The notes under the pieces were generated by a model, which was given only the letters and a program-made list of their open reading frames with translations, made no database searches and was not told the origin of the DNA. Below, one piece after another: positions 1-12,329 of a stretch of DNA of 64,000 nt. The stretch comes from Patagioenas fasciata. Lineage: Eukaryota > Chordata > Aves > Columbiformes > Columbidae. Position 1 is the stretch's first letter. Every line of letters starts with the position of its first letter. Both the position numbers and the translations under genes were made by a program. The DNA lies in the NCBI RefSeq assembly GCF_037038585.1, contig NC_092541.1, positions 4,963,445-5,027,444 of the forward strand, in the 5' to 3' direction.

Positions 1-1511
1 AATCAGGAAAAAAAGCATTTTTCGGAGGCACCAATGGTATTCTTGCATCTTCTCCAACTCAGCATAGTGCTCTGGACCACTTTGATGGTTGTACAGAACA
101 AGCGCAATCCAAAGCCAGGCCTAACCCCCTTGATACCTGCTCAGTTACCACCTGACAAGCAGGAGAGCTCGCTGGGGGTTAAGCATCAAGGTTTGACAGT
201 TATTGTCCGCTAAAGCGAACAGCCGAGCCTAATGCACGGCCATTCATTACGGACTTTCTGAATGGTCAGCTGCAGTATTAGAGGTGGTCAAAGGTCTCTC
301 CAAACATTTACCATCCATTAAAAGCTAACCTTTCTGTGTGTATGTTTGAGCTTTGAGTTCTCGAATAGCTGCGGGCGATGCGCAAGGCTCGGTGCTTCTC
401 GGGGGTCTGTTACACCGCCAGGCGCAGCTCAGCCTCGCTAGACGCCCAGCAGCATTCCTCAAGCGGACTCTCCCTCCCATCACTCCTCCCGGAGCCTGAG
501 AGCCGTGAACAGCTTGCTGGCAGCTGGACATTCCTTATGGGCACTGTCAAGTTTGCTGGTCTTCTCCCTCTGAAAATAAACAGCAAAACGTATTTGAGAT
601 CGGAGCTTAGGAGAAAATGTGTGTGTGTTTTTTTTTTCCTTCCCAGGGCTAGTTTTCAAACATTTGGAATTTTTCCCATTATATACTGTGATCAAAGTGA
701 GAATTGTGGAGTGGCGGGGTGAGCTGACAGTCTGAGTTTTCAACGCGGTCAATCAGATTTGTCATTTTGGGAAGGTTTTGAATGGAATGACAAGAGTTAC
801 CTCTTTTCAATACCTGGAGAGATGCTGCTCTAGGGACAGTGACTTTATCAACGCTTGTGCTTTCTATGCGCTCAGATGACACTTGGCTATTGACGCTATG
901 TGCCAGGAAACCCCCTGCTTTTCTCCAAGTTCAAAGTTTCACCTCTCTCTCGCACTCAGCTTTGCATTGTTTTATTAAACCCTGCGTCAAAAGGCGCACT
1001 GTCCACTTCTACTCCGCAAATAGCATTTCTTATATCTTTCCCTTCCTCCCATTTTTGGTCTATTTTCTAGTTGTGCCTCAATCACCTCTTCCCCACCTCA
1101 AGGTTTTAGAGATGCTTCTGGCAAACAGATAACTCACTTTACTTTGCAGGCAGCCTTGTGATTTCATGGCTTCTAGTTTGGAACTAGCTCGGATTTGGCG
1201 ATTTTAGCTTGAAGTGTTGGCACAGTGATCCAGCTTTTGCCTGAAAATAAAGCATCACGGATCTTTAGGAGTTCTTACTGTGAGAAAACAGGTTTTTTTC
1301 CTGGCACTTAGGAGTGCTGAAGTTATGGCTGCCTTTAAAGGGACAAGGATACCGTGAATTCACACACTATCTGATTTGCAAAATTTTTCCTGTCTAGATA
1401 GTCCTCAGACCCCTGAAACTGGTTGTTTTGGGTCTGGGTCTTTGAGCTGATTCTGTTTTTCTGGCTTTCAAAAGTTTTGGACTTAAAATAAAGCCCTTAC
1501 ATCTGTAAACA
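1..1511. other. unique intergenic sequence, no gene seen
   Basis: No open frame here has recognisable protein character and no repeat family is evident. The first 360 bases are not AT-rich filler and contain a direct-repeat nuclear-receptor-like site. In other vertebrates WNT9B lies upstream of GOSR2, so this could be WNT-side regulatory DNA. That is inference from synteny; no WNT9B exon was found. Confidence 0.5.
285..297 (+). promoter_or_regulatory. possible DR1 nuclear-receptor site
   Basis: Two AGGTCA-like half-sites (TGGTCA and AGGTCT) lie in direct orientation with one base between them, the DR1 arrangement bound by HNF4, COUP-TF and RXR dimers. A 13-bp match is easily found by chance and no partner promoter is visible nearby. 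Confidence 0.2.
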
Positions 1512-1690
1512 GAATCATAGAACAGTTTGGGCTGAAGGACCTTCCCAGCTCCCCCAGTGCCCCCCCTGCCATGAGCAGGGACATCTTCACCAGCTCAGGT
1601 TGCTCAGAGCCCCGTCCAGCCTGGCCTGGGATGTCTCCAGGGATGGTTCAGCCACCACCTCTCTGGCCAACCTGGGCCACTAGGAACAGG
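1512..1690 (-). mobile_element. CR1 LINE 3' fragment
   Basis: The + strand starts with AGAATCATAGAACAGTTTGG, the reverse complement of a CR1 3' tail. It continues through the usual CR1 3' segment (CCATGAGCAGGGACATCTTC, then the GGGATGTCTCCAGGGATGG block). It is a 5'-truncated, non-coding copy. Confidence 0.9.
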
Positions 1691-4600
1691 TACAGAAACA
1701 TAAATATACTGTTTCAGCATAAATAGGCACAGAACAAATGTGTTTGAGTTTCAAAGATGCTGAAGGACACTGTCGCTACTAGTTTTATCCTCACAAGGGA
1801 AGTAGATGAATATGCCTACCAAATTCTTTCTACAGCCTTGTGTTGATATTGCTCTGGATGAAGTGAGTTTAAAAGGGGAAGAACATTTTTGCACCTAGGA
1901 AAATGGAAACTGAGAGGAACAGAAAGCTTTTCCCTATTGAGGAAGGTTCTTCCAGGGCACTAGTACCTCCCTGAACAAAGGAGGCATCAACCAGCACCAG
2001 CGTCTATCCAAGGTCTGGCCAGGAGAGATCAGCAGAGTTCAACTGCAGGGACAACCGAGACCAGCACAGCATTAAATCGGACTCACAAAATAAGCAGAAA
2101 GTATCTCAGAATGTCCCTATCAAAGCCTAATTATCTGCTGGCTTCTCAGACGTGAGAGAATTCTCTTTGTCTATTTAATTTCATGCTTATCATCAAACAA
2201 GTCATTAAATAGCTGAGTATTAGGGGAAAAATGCAAGGCTTTCTGGTCTGTCTTGTTTAATCCTTCAGTCCCTCCCTTCCCTCCTCCCTGTCCCGCTTTC
2301 TCTGTGGCACAGCCAGGCCAGGGAAAGCAGGCAGGGTGGCGCTGGGCAGTGTGGCACAATCCCTGTTCTGGTCTCAGAAGGGGCAGGATGTGAGGGTACA
2401 GGCTGGGATGGAAAATCCCCCAGCACCACCTCAGAGCTCAGTGGTGCAGCTCTGAGTGCAGCAGGAACTTTGCATCCCATGGGAAGTGGCAGAATCGCAG
2501 AGACCTCTAAGAGTGGGGTGAGACCCAAGGGTCTGATCATTTTAAGGAAAATTAACTGTCTGGGAGCCAGGTAGATGGTTAAAAACATAACTGAAGTTAT
2601 TAAACGGCAAATGATACTGAGCTTTCCTGTCTCATAACGTATCACTGGGGGATATTACCTGAAATTGGAAAATGAAAAAAAATTTCAGCCACTGAAAAAC
2701 TTTTGTATGTGGGATGAATCAAGGATGTAGAACTGCTGCCTTGGGCTATCTTTGAAAATGGGGACATAGAAGCATTTAAGCAGAAAACAGCTATTTAAAC
2801 TGATGACAACACTATCCCATTAGAACAAATTGCTGGTTAGGGTCTCAGCTTCTCTTCAGCTGGTCTGTGTGGAGGCAATGGGGACAGGACAGGCTACTTG
2901 CAGCCTTGTTTGAAAAACCTTGTTCTGGCCCTGGCAGGGTTTTGACTTAGCTAGACCAGGACCCACCGAGTCAGGCAGTTCATAGGTTCTCAAGTGTTTG
3001 TGGCAATGTCCTGTTTGCTCCTCCAGTGCGATGTGTTTCCTTCTGAGGGGACATCACTGCAACACTCACTGTCCAACAGGACTGTACAGTGTCACAGCCC
3101 CATCAAAAGGATCCTTGATGAAGTGTTTTGCCTTGATGCCAACTACTGCTGCTTTCTGTAGTTCAGTTTCTAACGTCCAGGAGGAACCATTTCCCCAGCA
3201 GCAGCCTCCAAGCCTTAAACTTTTGACCTGAGCTAATTACTGAATTCACTTTATAGAAGTAATGAGGTTCTGAGCCTCTGCAATGCCTTGGAGGCTCTAG
3301 AGAGTCCGAGCCAAAACCTGAGCTCCCTAATCAGTTCTGACTCTGTTTTTTTATTCATTGACTGGGTGCCCCGAGGCGCTGCTGCTCCTGGAGGTCTTGG
3401 CAGGAGCTGCAGTGCTGCTTGTCCCCGCTCTGCAACTGGGCTAAACATCCCAGTTCATGGCTGCAGGAACACTCAGCACCCCAGTGATGAGAGGAGGAGA
3501 CACCGGTGGGGACCGGTGGTCAGAGCAGCAGGGATGAGAGGGTCATGCTCTTCTCCTTCCTCAAGTCTGCAACTAGAAAACTCAGGTCTCCTCCTTCTGC
3601 CTCAAATTCTCCAACAAAAAACCATTAGCGCTTTGATATCTGTGGGCAGTATAATGATGAAGGAAGGTGAGGTGTTGCTGTGCAGGGCCTGGCAGCAAGA
3701 CCTCAGCCAGGAACAGGCTCCCACACAGCAGAAATGTCTTCCTGTGCCCTGGCCAGCTTGTGCAGCCACCACCTTCCTCCTTTGGCTGAGTTCTTCCCAC
3801 CCAGTATAGATGCCTTAACCAGCACTCCAAAATAGAGCCCATTCTGGGAACATCTAGGAGATGTCAGCAGCCAAAGAAGGGCTGGAGACCTGCGCCAAGT
3901 CCCTCAGTCTCCAGGTCCATCACTGAGCTCTAGTTGCCCGCAGAGCTACTGGTCCTGGCTTCCCCTCTCAAAAGATTTCTCTTGCCCTTGTGCTTATGCT
4001 CTTTCTCCCTCCAACTCTTACATGCAGCAGCACCCACCTGGCTGAAACCTGGCTGAGGGGCAGGAGAAGGTGACGGTGTCACCCAGGTAAGGATGCTGCT
4101 GGCCAAGTTCTAGCCTCAGCCCTCAGCTCAAGCAAGCAACCTCCCGCTCCGGGGCACCGTGGCCAAAACAGCATCCCCACTTCCCAAGAGGGTGACGGAG
4201 AGAGGAAGGCATGGTGTCACTGGCTACCCTCATGTCCATTTTGAGGGAAGAAATAGTTGATGGTTCTGCATGTAAATGTGACCTCCTGATGCTGAGTCAG
4301 CTGTATGAACATGGTGGCCTCCTGCAGAGCCTCAGTGAATCTCATCAGTGGGCAGCATGGGACCCCACGCCGAGCCACGTGCCACGTAGGGAGGTGTTGG
4401 ACCACACGCTAAAACACCCATGGTCACGTCCCTTCTGCTCGTGGCAGAGCACAAGCAGACAGCGCCTGTGTCTGCCCGACAAATGCAGTGTTGGCTGGAG
4501 TGCACGTAGGGCAGGGCTCCCACATCACACCTGCCAGGATCAGGAATGGACCTAATGCTGCCATGGACAAATAACACAGTCCTGGTGAGGAGGAGGGAAA

Positions 4601-5874
4601 GAGATTCACACTGCAAATGTGTACAAGGTTGAGCGTCAGGCACTCAGGGCCAGCGCAGTCATTAATGTGGTCTTGGGAAACACAGCTCCCCTTGCTGAGA
4701 GCAATGTGTCTGGTAATTACATAATGACACCATTTTTTTCCCCCTGCTTTTCCTCTGTCTCATTTTAGACAGATGGATAGTGATTCAGGGAAAAAGTGGA
4801 GACTTTGTGAGCATCCTTATGTTCAGCATTACAACTGAAATAATGTTACGCTACCAGGCAGGTTTGGGCAATCACCTTGCTTGACACAGGCCAGAGGAAT
4901 TAACCTCAGCATCTGTAATAAAAATGATAAGGTATTTTTCTTTCTGGTGTAAAGATTCCCCCCAAAATACATGTGATATTTATAGTTTTAACTCATAATC
5001 ATGCAAATGAAGCTTGTGACATCTGAAATGCTCAAAAAGCGGGTGTTTAGAACAGCTTCAGCAAGGCAGTGAAGTGGGCCTGGGGAAGCACAAGTGGTTC
5101 CCCCAACCAGCTCGTGATACAGGCACCGAGGTCAGGAGTCTTGGCAGGTGGAAATGCACCAAAGTCTTTTGCCGTCATTGGAGTCGGGCTGATTTTGCAT
5201 CGCTTGCTGCAAACAAAGAACTCTTCTGGTTTGGAGGCTGCAGGGAAGTCATGCAGAAAGATCTGTGGCTGGACAGGTAGAGATAAGCTGTGAATGCCGG
5301 TTACCAGCACAGTTTTATCATATTCTGTAATTCTATAATTATATAGTTGTAGAATATCGTATAGTTCATACAATTCATCAAATCATCCAGCAGGGGTTGA
5401 AACTATATTTTAAGAAATTCAGATCCACAAGGATAGTAAGCTACCACCAAGTCAGTGAAGGATATGACCAACAGAAAACTATCCTGAATTTCGTGTACTT
5501 TACCAAAAACAGGAAGAAAAAAGTGACAAAATTCATGTTAAAAAAATAATCTCTTAATAATACATTGATCTCCTTTTCCTCTGGTCACCTGTCATATTGA
5601 GCCCTCCCTCTTTCTCCATAGATTCCCCACCTTTCACTGGCACTTCATGCCCGGTTTATCTTGCTGGGCACATCGCTCGCTGTCAGCAGAGCCACCCGGC
5701 CAGAGGCGGCAGGAGCGGGGTGAGCACCCCTGACTGTCAGGAGACATTGGTTTACAGCGACTAAAGTAATCATGGATTCCTCCCAACATGGGCAACCTAA
5801 AATCACTGGAAGACTCAATGAATTCTGGAGCTCTTGGCCCAGCGTGTGCCACCCAGCACAGCCCCAACTGCTGC
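1691..5874. other. intergenic sequence, no gene seen
   Basis: Both strands have only short open frames without family features or convincing splice-bounded exons. The stretch is mixed in composition, with GC-richer parts around 3.3-4.6 kb. No retroelement could be assigned. Confidence 0.5.
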
Positions 5875-5946
5875 ACTAAAACTGGAACGATACAGCATGG
5901 CCCCTGTGCAAGGATGGCATGCAAATTCCTGAAGCGTTCCATAGTT
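5875..5946 (+). pseudogene. U6 snRNA pseudogene (3' two thirds)
   Basis: The sequence matches U6 snRNA from the ACTAAAATTGGAACGATACAG region to the GTGAAGCGTTCCATATTT end. Recognisable blocks are GGAACGATACAG, CATGGCCCCTG, GCAAGGATG, GCAAATTC and GAAGCGTTCCATA. The 5' stem-loop is missing or eroded. About ten bases (AGAAGATTAG in the functional RNA, which includes part of the ACAGAGA box region) are absent between TACAG and CATGG, and several substitutions are present. There is no terminal T run of the kind Pol III needs. It is therefore a dead, probably retroposed copy. Confidence 0.85.
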
Positions 5947-7304
5947 TAACTCAACTTACCGGAAAGTTTTCCTTCCGAATCACGTGGAAACCACCTCTGA
6001 AAACAAGCCCTGACTTTTTAAATTACTTTTTAATTACGCCTCAAAAACAGGCGTTCCAAGAGAGGCAGAGAAAACACACATCGGGCTTTAAATAGAAATA
6101 GAGGCTTTTACCTAAATATTGAGCTCTATCTCTGCTTCTAGAAAATATATCTCTGTTTTTTATAAAAACAGTATTGGAAAACTGGACGAGCCATAAAATA
6201 AATAAGTTTCATTAAAACAGGGAAGACATGTAGATGTAATTTTGCAGATCTCATTTGTTGTTAAATAAACCTGCCTGGTACTCGGGCACATAAGCCCCGG
6301 CTGCTGGTGCAGTCAGTGACTGGAGGGGACAAATGCGACTGAACCCGGAAGGAGACTGAATTGTAACAAAAGAGATGCAAGGTTGGTTGCTGGACATAGA
6401 CCATCTAGTCTGGTCAGAAAAAGCAGATAAGCTTTAGGAAAAACAAGTCCTTGTTTGAATTTGAAATAGAAGTAGCAGATTGACAGATGGCTCAGGATAG
6501 CGAGCAGAGCAGGACAGCGGGGCCAAGCTAATCGTTGGAGATAAGATCTCCAAGGCCAACAGGCCCTGCCGTGGCACCTTCTCTCCCGTAAACACCCTGG
6601 CAAGCAGGTAAATGCCACCACAGCAGCGGAGTGTCCTCACCTCCCAGGGCACATCTGCAGCTCCAGCTGTGCCTGGGCCGCTCCTGCTGTCCAGGACGCT
6701 GAACCAAACTGAGCAAATGAGGCTTCTCTGCCTGTGCTCTGTGCCTCTCTCTTAAAGAATATAAAAGCTAATGAGATACAATCTGCTTCTCCAGCCCTTT
6801 TCAGGTACTTCCCAGGCTCAAATACAGTTTAAGTTACTTACAGGTACCAAATCTGTCTTGTGAGAAGACGTAAAAATTAAATTCCCATGGAGAAAGCCTG
6901 CAAAAGCAACTGAAGGTGTTAGGGCTGGATTTTCTACATAGTGGAGTGTGTTGGATGATGTTTTGGTGAGAAAAAAAAAATAACCTTTGAAGAGATTGCT
7001 GTCTGGAGCCTATGCTATAACGTTCCTGAATGCCACTAGAGTCCATAGTTTACTGGACAATAAGAAACTCCTGGGACCGCCTAAGCAAAACATCAGTCTC
7101 ACCTGGGGACTGGAAAATGGCCTGAAAAGCACCAGACTGTCGTAAACACGCACCAGGTAACCCAGTCAAACCGACCACTATGGACCCTTCACCACCAGAA
7201 CCACCAGGCTGGACCGATGGGCAAAAGCCATCTTTTATATCTGTGTTCAGTCCTCACACTTTCTCCTGGCCTCTGCTAATGGCAAAAGACTCGGTGAGGT
7301 TTTG
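5947..7304. other. intergenic sequence, no gene seen
   Basis: Short overlapping frames at 6.3-6.7 kb show no domain features. No repeat was recognised. Confidence 0.5.
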
Positions 7305-7487
7305 TTCAGATTTTTGGAACGGGCTGCCCAGCGCAGTGCTGGAGTCACCATCCCTGGAGGGTTGGACAGACGGACATGAGGTTCTCAGGGACATGGGGCA
7401 GGGACAGGGGTGGGTTATGGCTGGACTCCATGATCCTGTGAGTCCCTTCCAACCGAAATGATTCTCTAATTCTATGGTTCTGTGATT
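7305..7487 (+). mobile_element. CR1 LINE 3' end
   Basis: Sense-orientation CR1: the GGGCTGCCCAG block, the GACGGACATGAGGTTCTCAG block, then CCTTCCAACCGAAATGATTC and a degraded ATTCTATGGTTCTGTGATT tail. The copy is short and 5'-truncated. Confidence 0.9.
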
Positions 7488-10389
7488 ACTGGAGAAGGTT
7501 TTCGGAAAATTCCTCTATGACATTCTTTAGAGGACTCTCCCCGCCCTCCCGTCGCCCGTACAGACAATCCTGTTTTCCCTCATGGGGGACTCCAGCTGGA
7601 TTGACAGAAGAAGACATCTCTCCTGTGGGTGCACGCAGCTCCCGGGGCCTCTTTGTGTCAGGCTGTTTTAACAACAAACATTTCACAGCCCCTGGAGCAT
7701 CCAGTCCAGCATGTGAGAAGCTCAGCACATCCATCTATTTATGCCTGGATTACTCAGTTGATGAAACTTGGACGAAAACAATTTTTACCTTTTTTTTTTT
7801 TTTTTTAAATTTTGAGATCATCCGTATTGACAAAACGTGAGTGTGAAGCAGATTGACACCCAAATTTGACTTGGGAAGCAATTAACCTATTAAACAACTG
7901 AACAAAGCAGGGTACTTATCTGGGTCGGTTTGCCAAAATTAGACCGAGCAAAAGGGCGCTTATTCAGTTTATTCAGCACATAAAAGAATTGCACTTAAAA
8001 TTTCCCAAAGCAGCTGATGATTTTGTCTAATTCCAATGGAATTCTAAACCTGACACATTTCAGAGAGACTGATTGTCAGGGAACAGACCCCTGGAAATAT
8101 CAGGATAATAGCAGACATTTTCCTATGTAAGTGTTAAATTATGCATACAGTTCAGGGCTACATTAGTGACAAAAGAGAATCTGTCCTAATACATTTATGT
8201 AGCAAACAGGGCTGCCCAGTAAATAAATTCAGATTCTCAAAGCCTGGATGCAGAGGTTGCAATGGGATTTGGGATTCAGGGGGAAAACCATCTCAGTGGA
8301 ACACACCTGAGGCTCCCGATGAGTTCCTGACACTGGGCAAGTGGATGTGAGGTGCTACATTTCTTGGCAAGATTATTGCAATTTCATCTGCTCATTGATT
8401 GGGGAAGGCAGTGTTGTTTCTTGCCCCTTCTGCCTCCTTGGCTTTGTTGGAGGAGGTTCTTTTGTTCATATTTTCTGAATTTCATTGATAAGGTCAAACT
8501 GAGACGTGATCAGCAGGGAAAAGGCACAAGGATCTCGGTCCTGTGGGGAGAACTGAGCCACATTTAATCATTATTATGATACTATAACACATCATATCGC
8601 AATGGAGGTAGCAAACATACCCAACGTAGTGCGTGTACCAAAACCCCATCGAGGTCAGTATTTCATCTCTGGCAGTGATCTGTGGCTGTCACCCAGGGAA
8701 GAATAAATGTAAATATAAATATATTTGCCCAGGATATTCTGCGAACCTCCAGCCGTTTGTGTCTCAAAGATCCCCATGGCTGGGGGATGCTGCAGTGTTT
8801 TTTCTTCTATTTCTATCTTATTTCCCTGATGCCATTGCAGAAGGGAGGGAACTAGTGCAGTGATGGAGATGTTGCATGACTTCTTTTTCGCTTGTCCTGA
8901 CCTTCCTCACACTTTCCTTACCCCTTTACCTGATACGTTTATGAAGGAGGGAATGACGATCCAAGCATTTGTGACTCTTCTGCCCACAGATCGGTCTGAA
9001 AACTGACCATGGCAGTTGTGCAGAAACACTCTTAATTTGGGAAAATGAGGAGGACAGCACAACGTGCCTTTAAAAAGCTTCCTGCCCAGGAAGACCTGGG
9101 TCTAGCACATCACCCAACAGTCCGAGAAATTTGATAGATGAGTCTCCAACATTCTTGTCGTGTCTCTCCTTCTCTTTTTCACCGCTTGCACAGCCTGGAG
9201 ATGCTGGGAGGCGCGCTGTGAGGTCTGGCTTGTGTAAGGGCGTCTGTCAGAGCCGGGACGCACAGCCCATGGCCTGCAGCTGGGCTGAGCCAGGAGTCTC
9301 CATCAAGCATCCATCTAAATGTCTTGCCTCGGCGGCATGCCCTCAGGTTCGGCACTCCTTTGTTTTTAAAGACACAGTTATTAGTATCAAGCAAGCACGC
9401 AAAGAGCTGGGGAATACTTTGTGTGCTCGAAAAAGCGGGAGGGAGAGGAGGGGGAAAGAGTTTTTGTGTCTGTTGGTTAGAGAAACAGGGACGCACACAT
9501 TATTAGGGTCTGGTTTTAAATGGAAAATCAGGGTATTTTTTTTTTCTTTAGCTATGAGGGGGAAACAGGCCAGTGCAGGCAAAACAAAGGGGACCCTGCA
9601 AGGATCCAGCCTGCCCCTGCTGCAAGGCTTCAAACTCCGAGCCAGAGGAGGACGACGGGGAATGCACCCATGGGGGTTTGAACGCACATGGTGTCTGCAG
9701 ATTATCTGATAGAGAAAATCCCCACAGTTGGCTTGGGGATCCTGAGAGAGCACTGAATATGAAATCCTTTTCTTTTTTTCCAATAGGTGCTACACAGGAA
9801 TGACCTGGGGACACATTAGACAGTGATAAGTGACTCTCTCCATCCCCTTTTATCCTGTTTACAATACAGAGGCTTTCCTTGAACAAAACACTTTTCTACT
9901 CTTCGTGCTCCTGGCTGTTGTGTCTAAATGAGCCAATTTGCTGAAGGACTCCTCCTGGAAGGTCTTGAAGTCTAGCAAGAACAGACACTTGGTTGCAGCA
10001 TGTTGTTTCTGGCAAAAATCAATTTCTTCACAAAAGAACAGAAATTCATTCTTATATTTCAGAGCTTGCCACTTCATCAAAACTCTTGTGATACTTCTTA
10101 AAACCTTGGCCAGGAGGGAAATCCCAGCATCTATTTTCATTCAACCTCTCTATTTCCAGAAAGTGTTTGGAAACAGGTTATAATGACTCAGATAAGGGAG
10201 AGCAAAGAACAAGAACTGAATGTATTTCTTCCTGCTGCTTTACAGATATGCTGTTTATTCTCAGACTGATGTGATTTTTGTGACTCGAGTTGCTGTTAGA
10301 CACCCAGGGGATAACCTTCTGCTCAAGACCTGGTTGGCTGAATGGCCGGGCATGAAAGACAAGGAAAGTTTCATGCATCATCTCAGATG
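7488..10389. other. intergenic sequence, no gene seen
   Basis: Includes a poly-T run near 7.79-7.81 kb and otherwise unique sequence. Overlapping frames on both strands at 9.1-9.9 kb (up to about 190 codons) have no family features. They also lack mutual consistency with splice sites. Confidence 0.5.
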
Positions 10390-10450
10390 CAAGTTAGACT
10401 TGGTTGAACTCGATCTTAAAGGTCATTTCCAACCTAAATAATCCTAAGAC
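10390..10450 (+). mobile_element. CR1-like 3' tail fragment
   Basis: A short match to the last part of a CR1 subfamily: TTGGTTGAACTCGATCTTAA followed by GGTCATTTCCAACCTAAATA and a degraded tail. This is a different subfamily from most CR1 copies in the window. Confidence 0.65.
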
Positions 10451-11374
10451 AATGTTTAAGAGAGAGAAGAAATAGTGGAGAAGGAAAGAGTCAAGTACCC
10501 TGCTTGCCTGGTTGGTGAGGGCAGAGGCTTCTCCTACTAATTTTTAAATGACCAATCTTGTGGTATTTAGTTGAATCCTTTAGAGAATATGTATGTTTCC
10601 CAATTTTTCCCAATCAAGCTCATTGTCTTGTTAGTGTGAAGTCATGTTCCGTGACAAGAACTATTCTCCATTAAAGTACACTGGCAAGAATGAATCATGG
10701 TCCTAATTTTAGCTTTTTAATCAATCAGTTTTTGCATTTGCATTTCTAATGTCCTGGTGCTCAAACTAACCGGCCCTTTTTTTGATAATTCACCTTCTCT
10801 CTTATTCTCTCGTAACATTAAAAGGTTGCAGGAGTTCAGGTGGTTCAGCAGCCTACGACCATAGAGCACGTCAGGTTTTGTCATCCAACACACACAAGAA
10901 AGCTTTGGAGCTTCAGCTGTGGTTGATTATCTGGTCAAAACAATTAAGGAACTACATAAAGATGAGCTAAATGAAAGCAGTCTTTCACAGAACCCCAGAG
11001 CAAGTCCTGAAGTGCCAGCCCTGTGAAAAACGACGGAGAAACCTGCTGTTACACGATGAATGGGTGATAATCTGGTGTGGGGAATTTAAGGTATGTAAAG
11101 ATAAGGGGAAAAACAGGATTATTAAGAAAACATATATGCACAATAGATGCCCTGAGCTGACCATGGCCACTCATCAACAAGCTCTTGGAGTTAAATTAGT
11201 TCTGTGAAAATAAAAGACTGAATGGGGCAGCAAGGTGAGGTTCAGAGAAGATTATAATGGTGACTGAAGAACTGGAAGTGCTGTTTTAGGAGGGTTGGCT
11301 GACTCCTGGATACATCTTCCTGCTTGGTATCTGCATTTGCATGTGCACTACTCACCCAGACTTCTAGGTATGAC
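10451..11374. other. intergenic sequence, no gene seen
   Basis: AT-moderate unique sequence with short frames only. Confidence 0.5.
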
Positions 11375-11948
11375 CTGACTCCTGGAGACCCCACCACAAA
11401 TACGGGGTCCAGTTGTGGGGCCCTCAGCATAAGGAAGGCATGAACATGTTGGAGCAAGTCCAGAGGAGGCCACAATGGTGATCAGGGGCTGGAGCAACTA
11501 ACCTGTGAAGACAGACTGAGAGAGTTGGGGTTCTTCAGCCTGGAGAAGAGAAGGCTCTGGTGACACCCTAGAGCAGCCTGCCCATACCTAAAGGCGACTT
11601 GCAAGAAAGCTGATGAGTGACTTTTTACAAGTTTATGAACTGATAGGCTTTAAACTGAAAAGGCTTTAAACTGAGAGGAGATTTAGGTTAGGTTAGATTA
11701 GATTAGATTAGATTAGATTAGATTAGATTAGATATAGGGAAGAAATTCTTCCCCATGAGGGTGGTGAGGCCCTGGCACAGGCTGCCCAGAGAAGCTGTGG
11801 ATGCCCCATCCCTGGATGTGTCCAATTTCAGGCTGGACGGGGCTTTGAGCACCCTGGTCTAGTGGAAAGTGTCCCTGCTCTTGCCAGGGGGATTGGAACT
11901 GGATGATTTTTAAGGTCCCTTCCAACCGAAACCATTGTCTCATTCTAT
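11375..11948 (+). mobile_element. CR1 LINE 3' part with internal microsatellite
   Basis: Sense CR1 from the GTCCAGTTGTGGGGCCCTCA region, through AAGAAATTCTTCCCCATGAG and GGCTGCCCAGAGAAGCTGTGG, to CCTTCCAACCGAAACCATTG and the ATTCTATGAAA end. A GATTA-unit microsatellite has grown inside it. The subfamily differs from the GACGGACATGAGG type seen elsewhere. Confidence 0.85.
11682..11735 (+). repeat. (GATTA)n microsatellite
   Basis: About nine near-perfect GATTA units preceded by two GGTTA variants, inside the CR1 copy at the place where CR1 normally reads TTAGGTTGGATATTAGGAAG. Confidence 0.95.
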
Positions 11949-11977
11949 GAAATGGATGGAGTTTATATGACCAAAGG

Positions 11978-12165
11978 CATCCAGATTGATTTGAATTGGA
12001 AGAGGCCTTTAAAGATCATCCAGTCCAACCCCTCTGCCCTGGGCAGGGCCATCTGTCACCAGACCAGGTTGCTCAAAGTCCTGTCCAACCTGAGCCTAAA
12101 CACATCCAGGGATGGGGCATCCACAGCTTCTCTGTCAGAGTCACGGAGCAGTTCAGGTGCACTTC
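11978..12165 (-). mobile_element. CR1 LINE 3' fragment, opposite orientation
   Basis: Antisense CR1: TTGAATTGGAAGAGGCCTTT, then ATCATCCAGTCCAACCCCTC, then CACATCCAGGGATGGGGCAT. Its 3' end faces the 3' end of the preceding + strand copy across about 30 bp. Confidence 0.85.
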
Positions 12166-12329
12166 AGACACCCATGCTGGCCTGATCCCTTTCTCCTGGC
12201 AGCCTTGAGCCAGACGATGAGGCGATGTGGAGGCAAAAGGCGTGGGAAACACAAGCAATGGACAACTGCCCATTTCACCTGGACATCGAGGGAACCTGTC
12301 TGGTGTCAGGCTGAAAAAGGAGGCACAGA

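Noticed and set aside
9131-9886. Overlapping frames on both strands, up to 192 codons
   Set aside because: Both strands are equally open and neither shows protein family character, so chance is more likely.
11682-11735. Short regularly repeated units resembling a CRISPR array
   Set aside because: It is a simple GATTA microsatellite in a vertebrate genome with no spacers.
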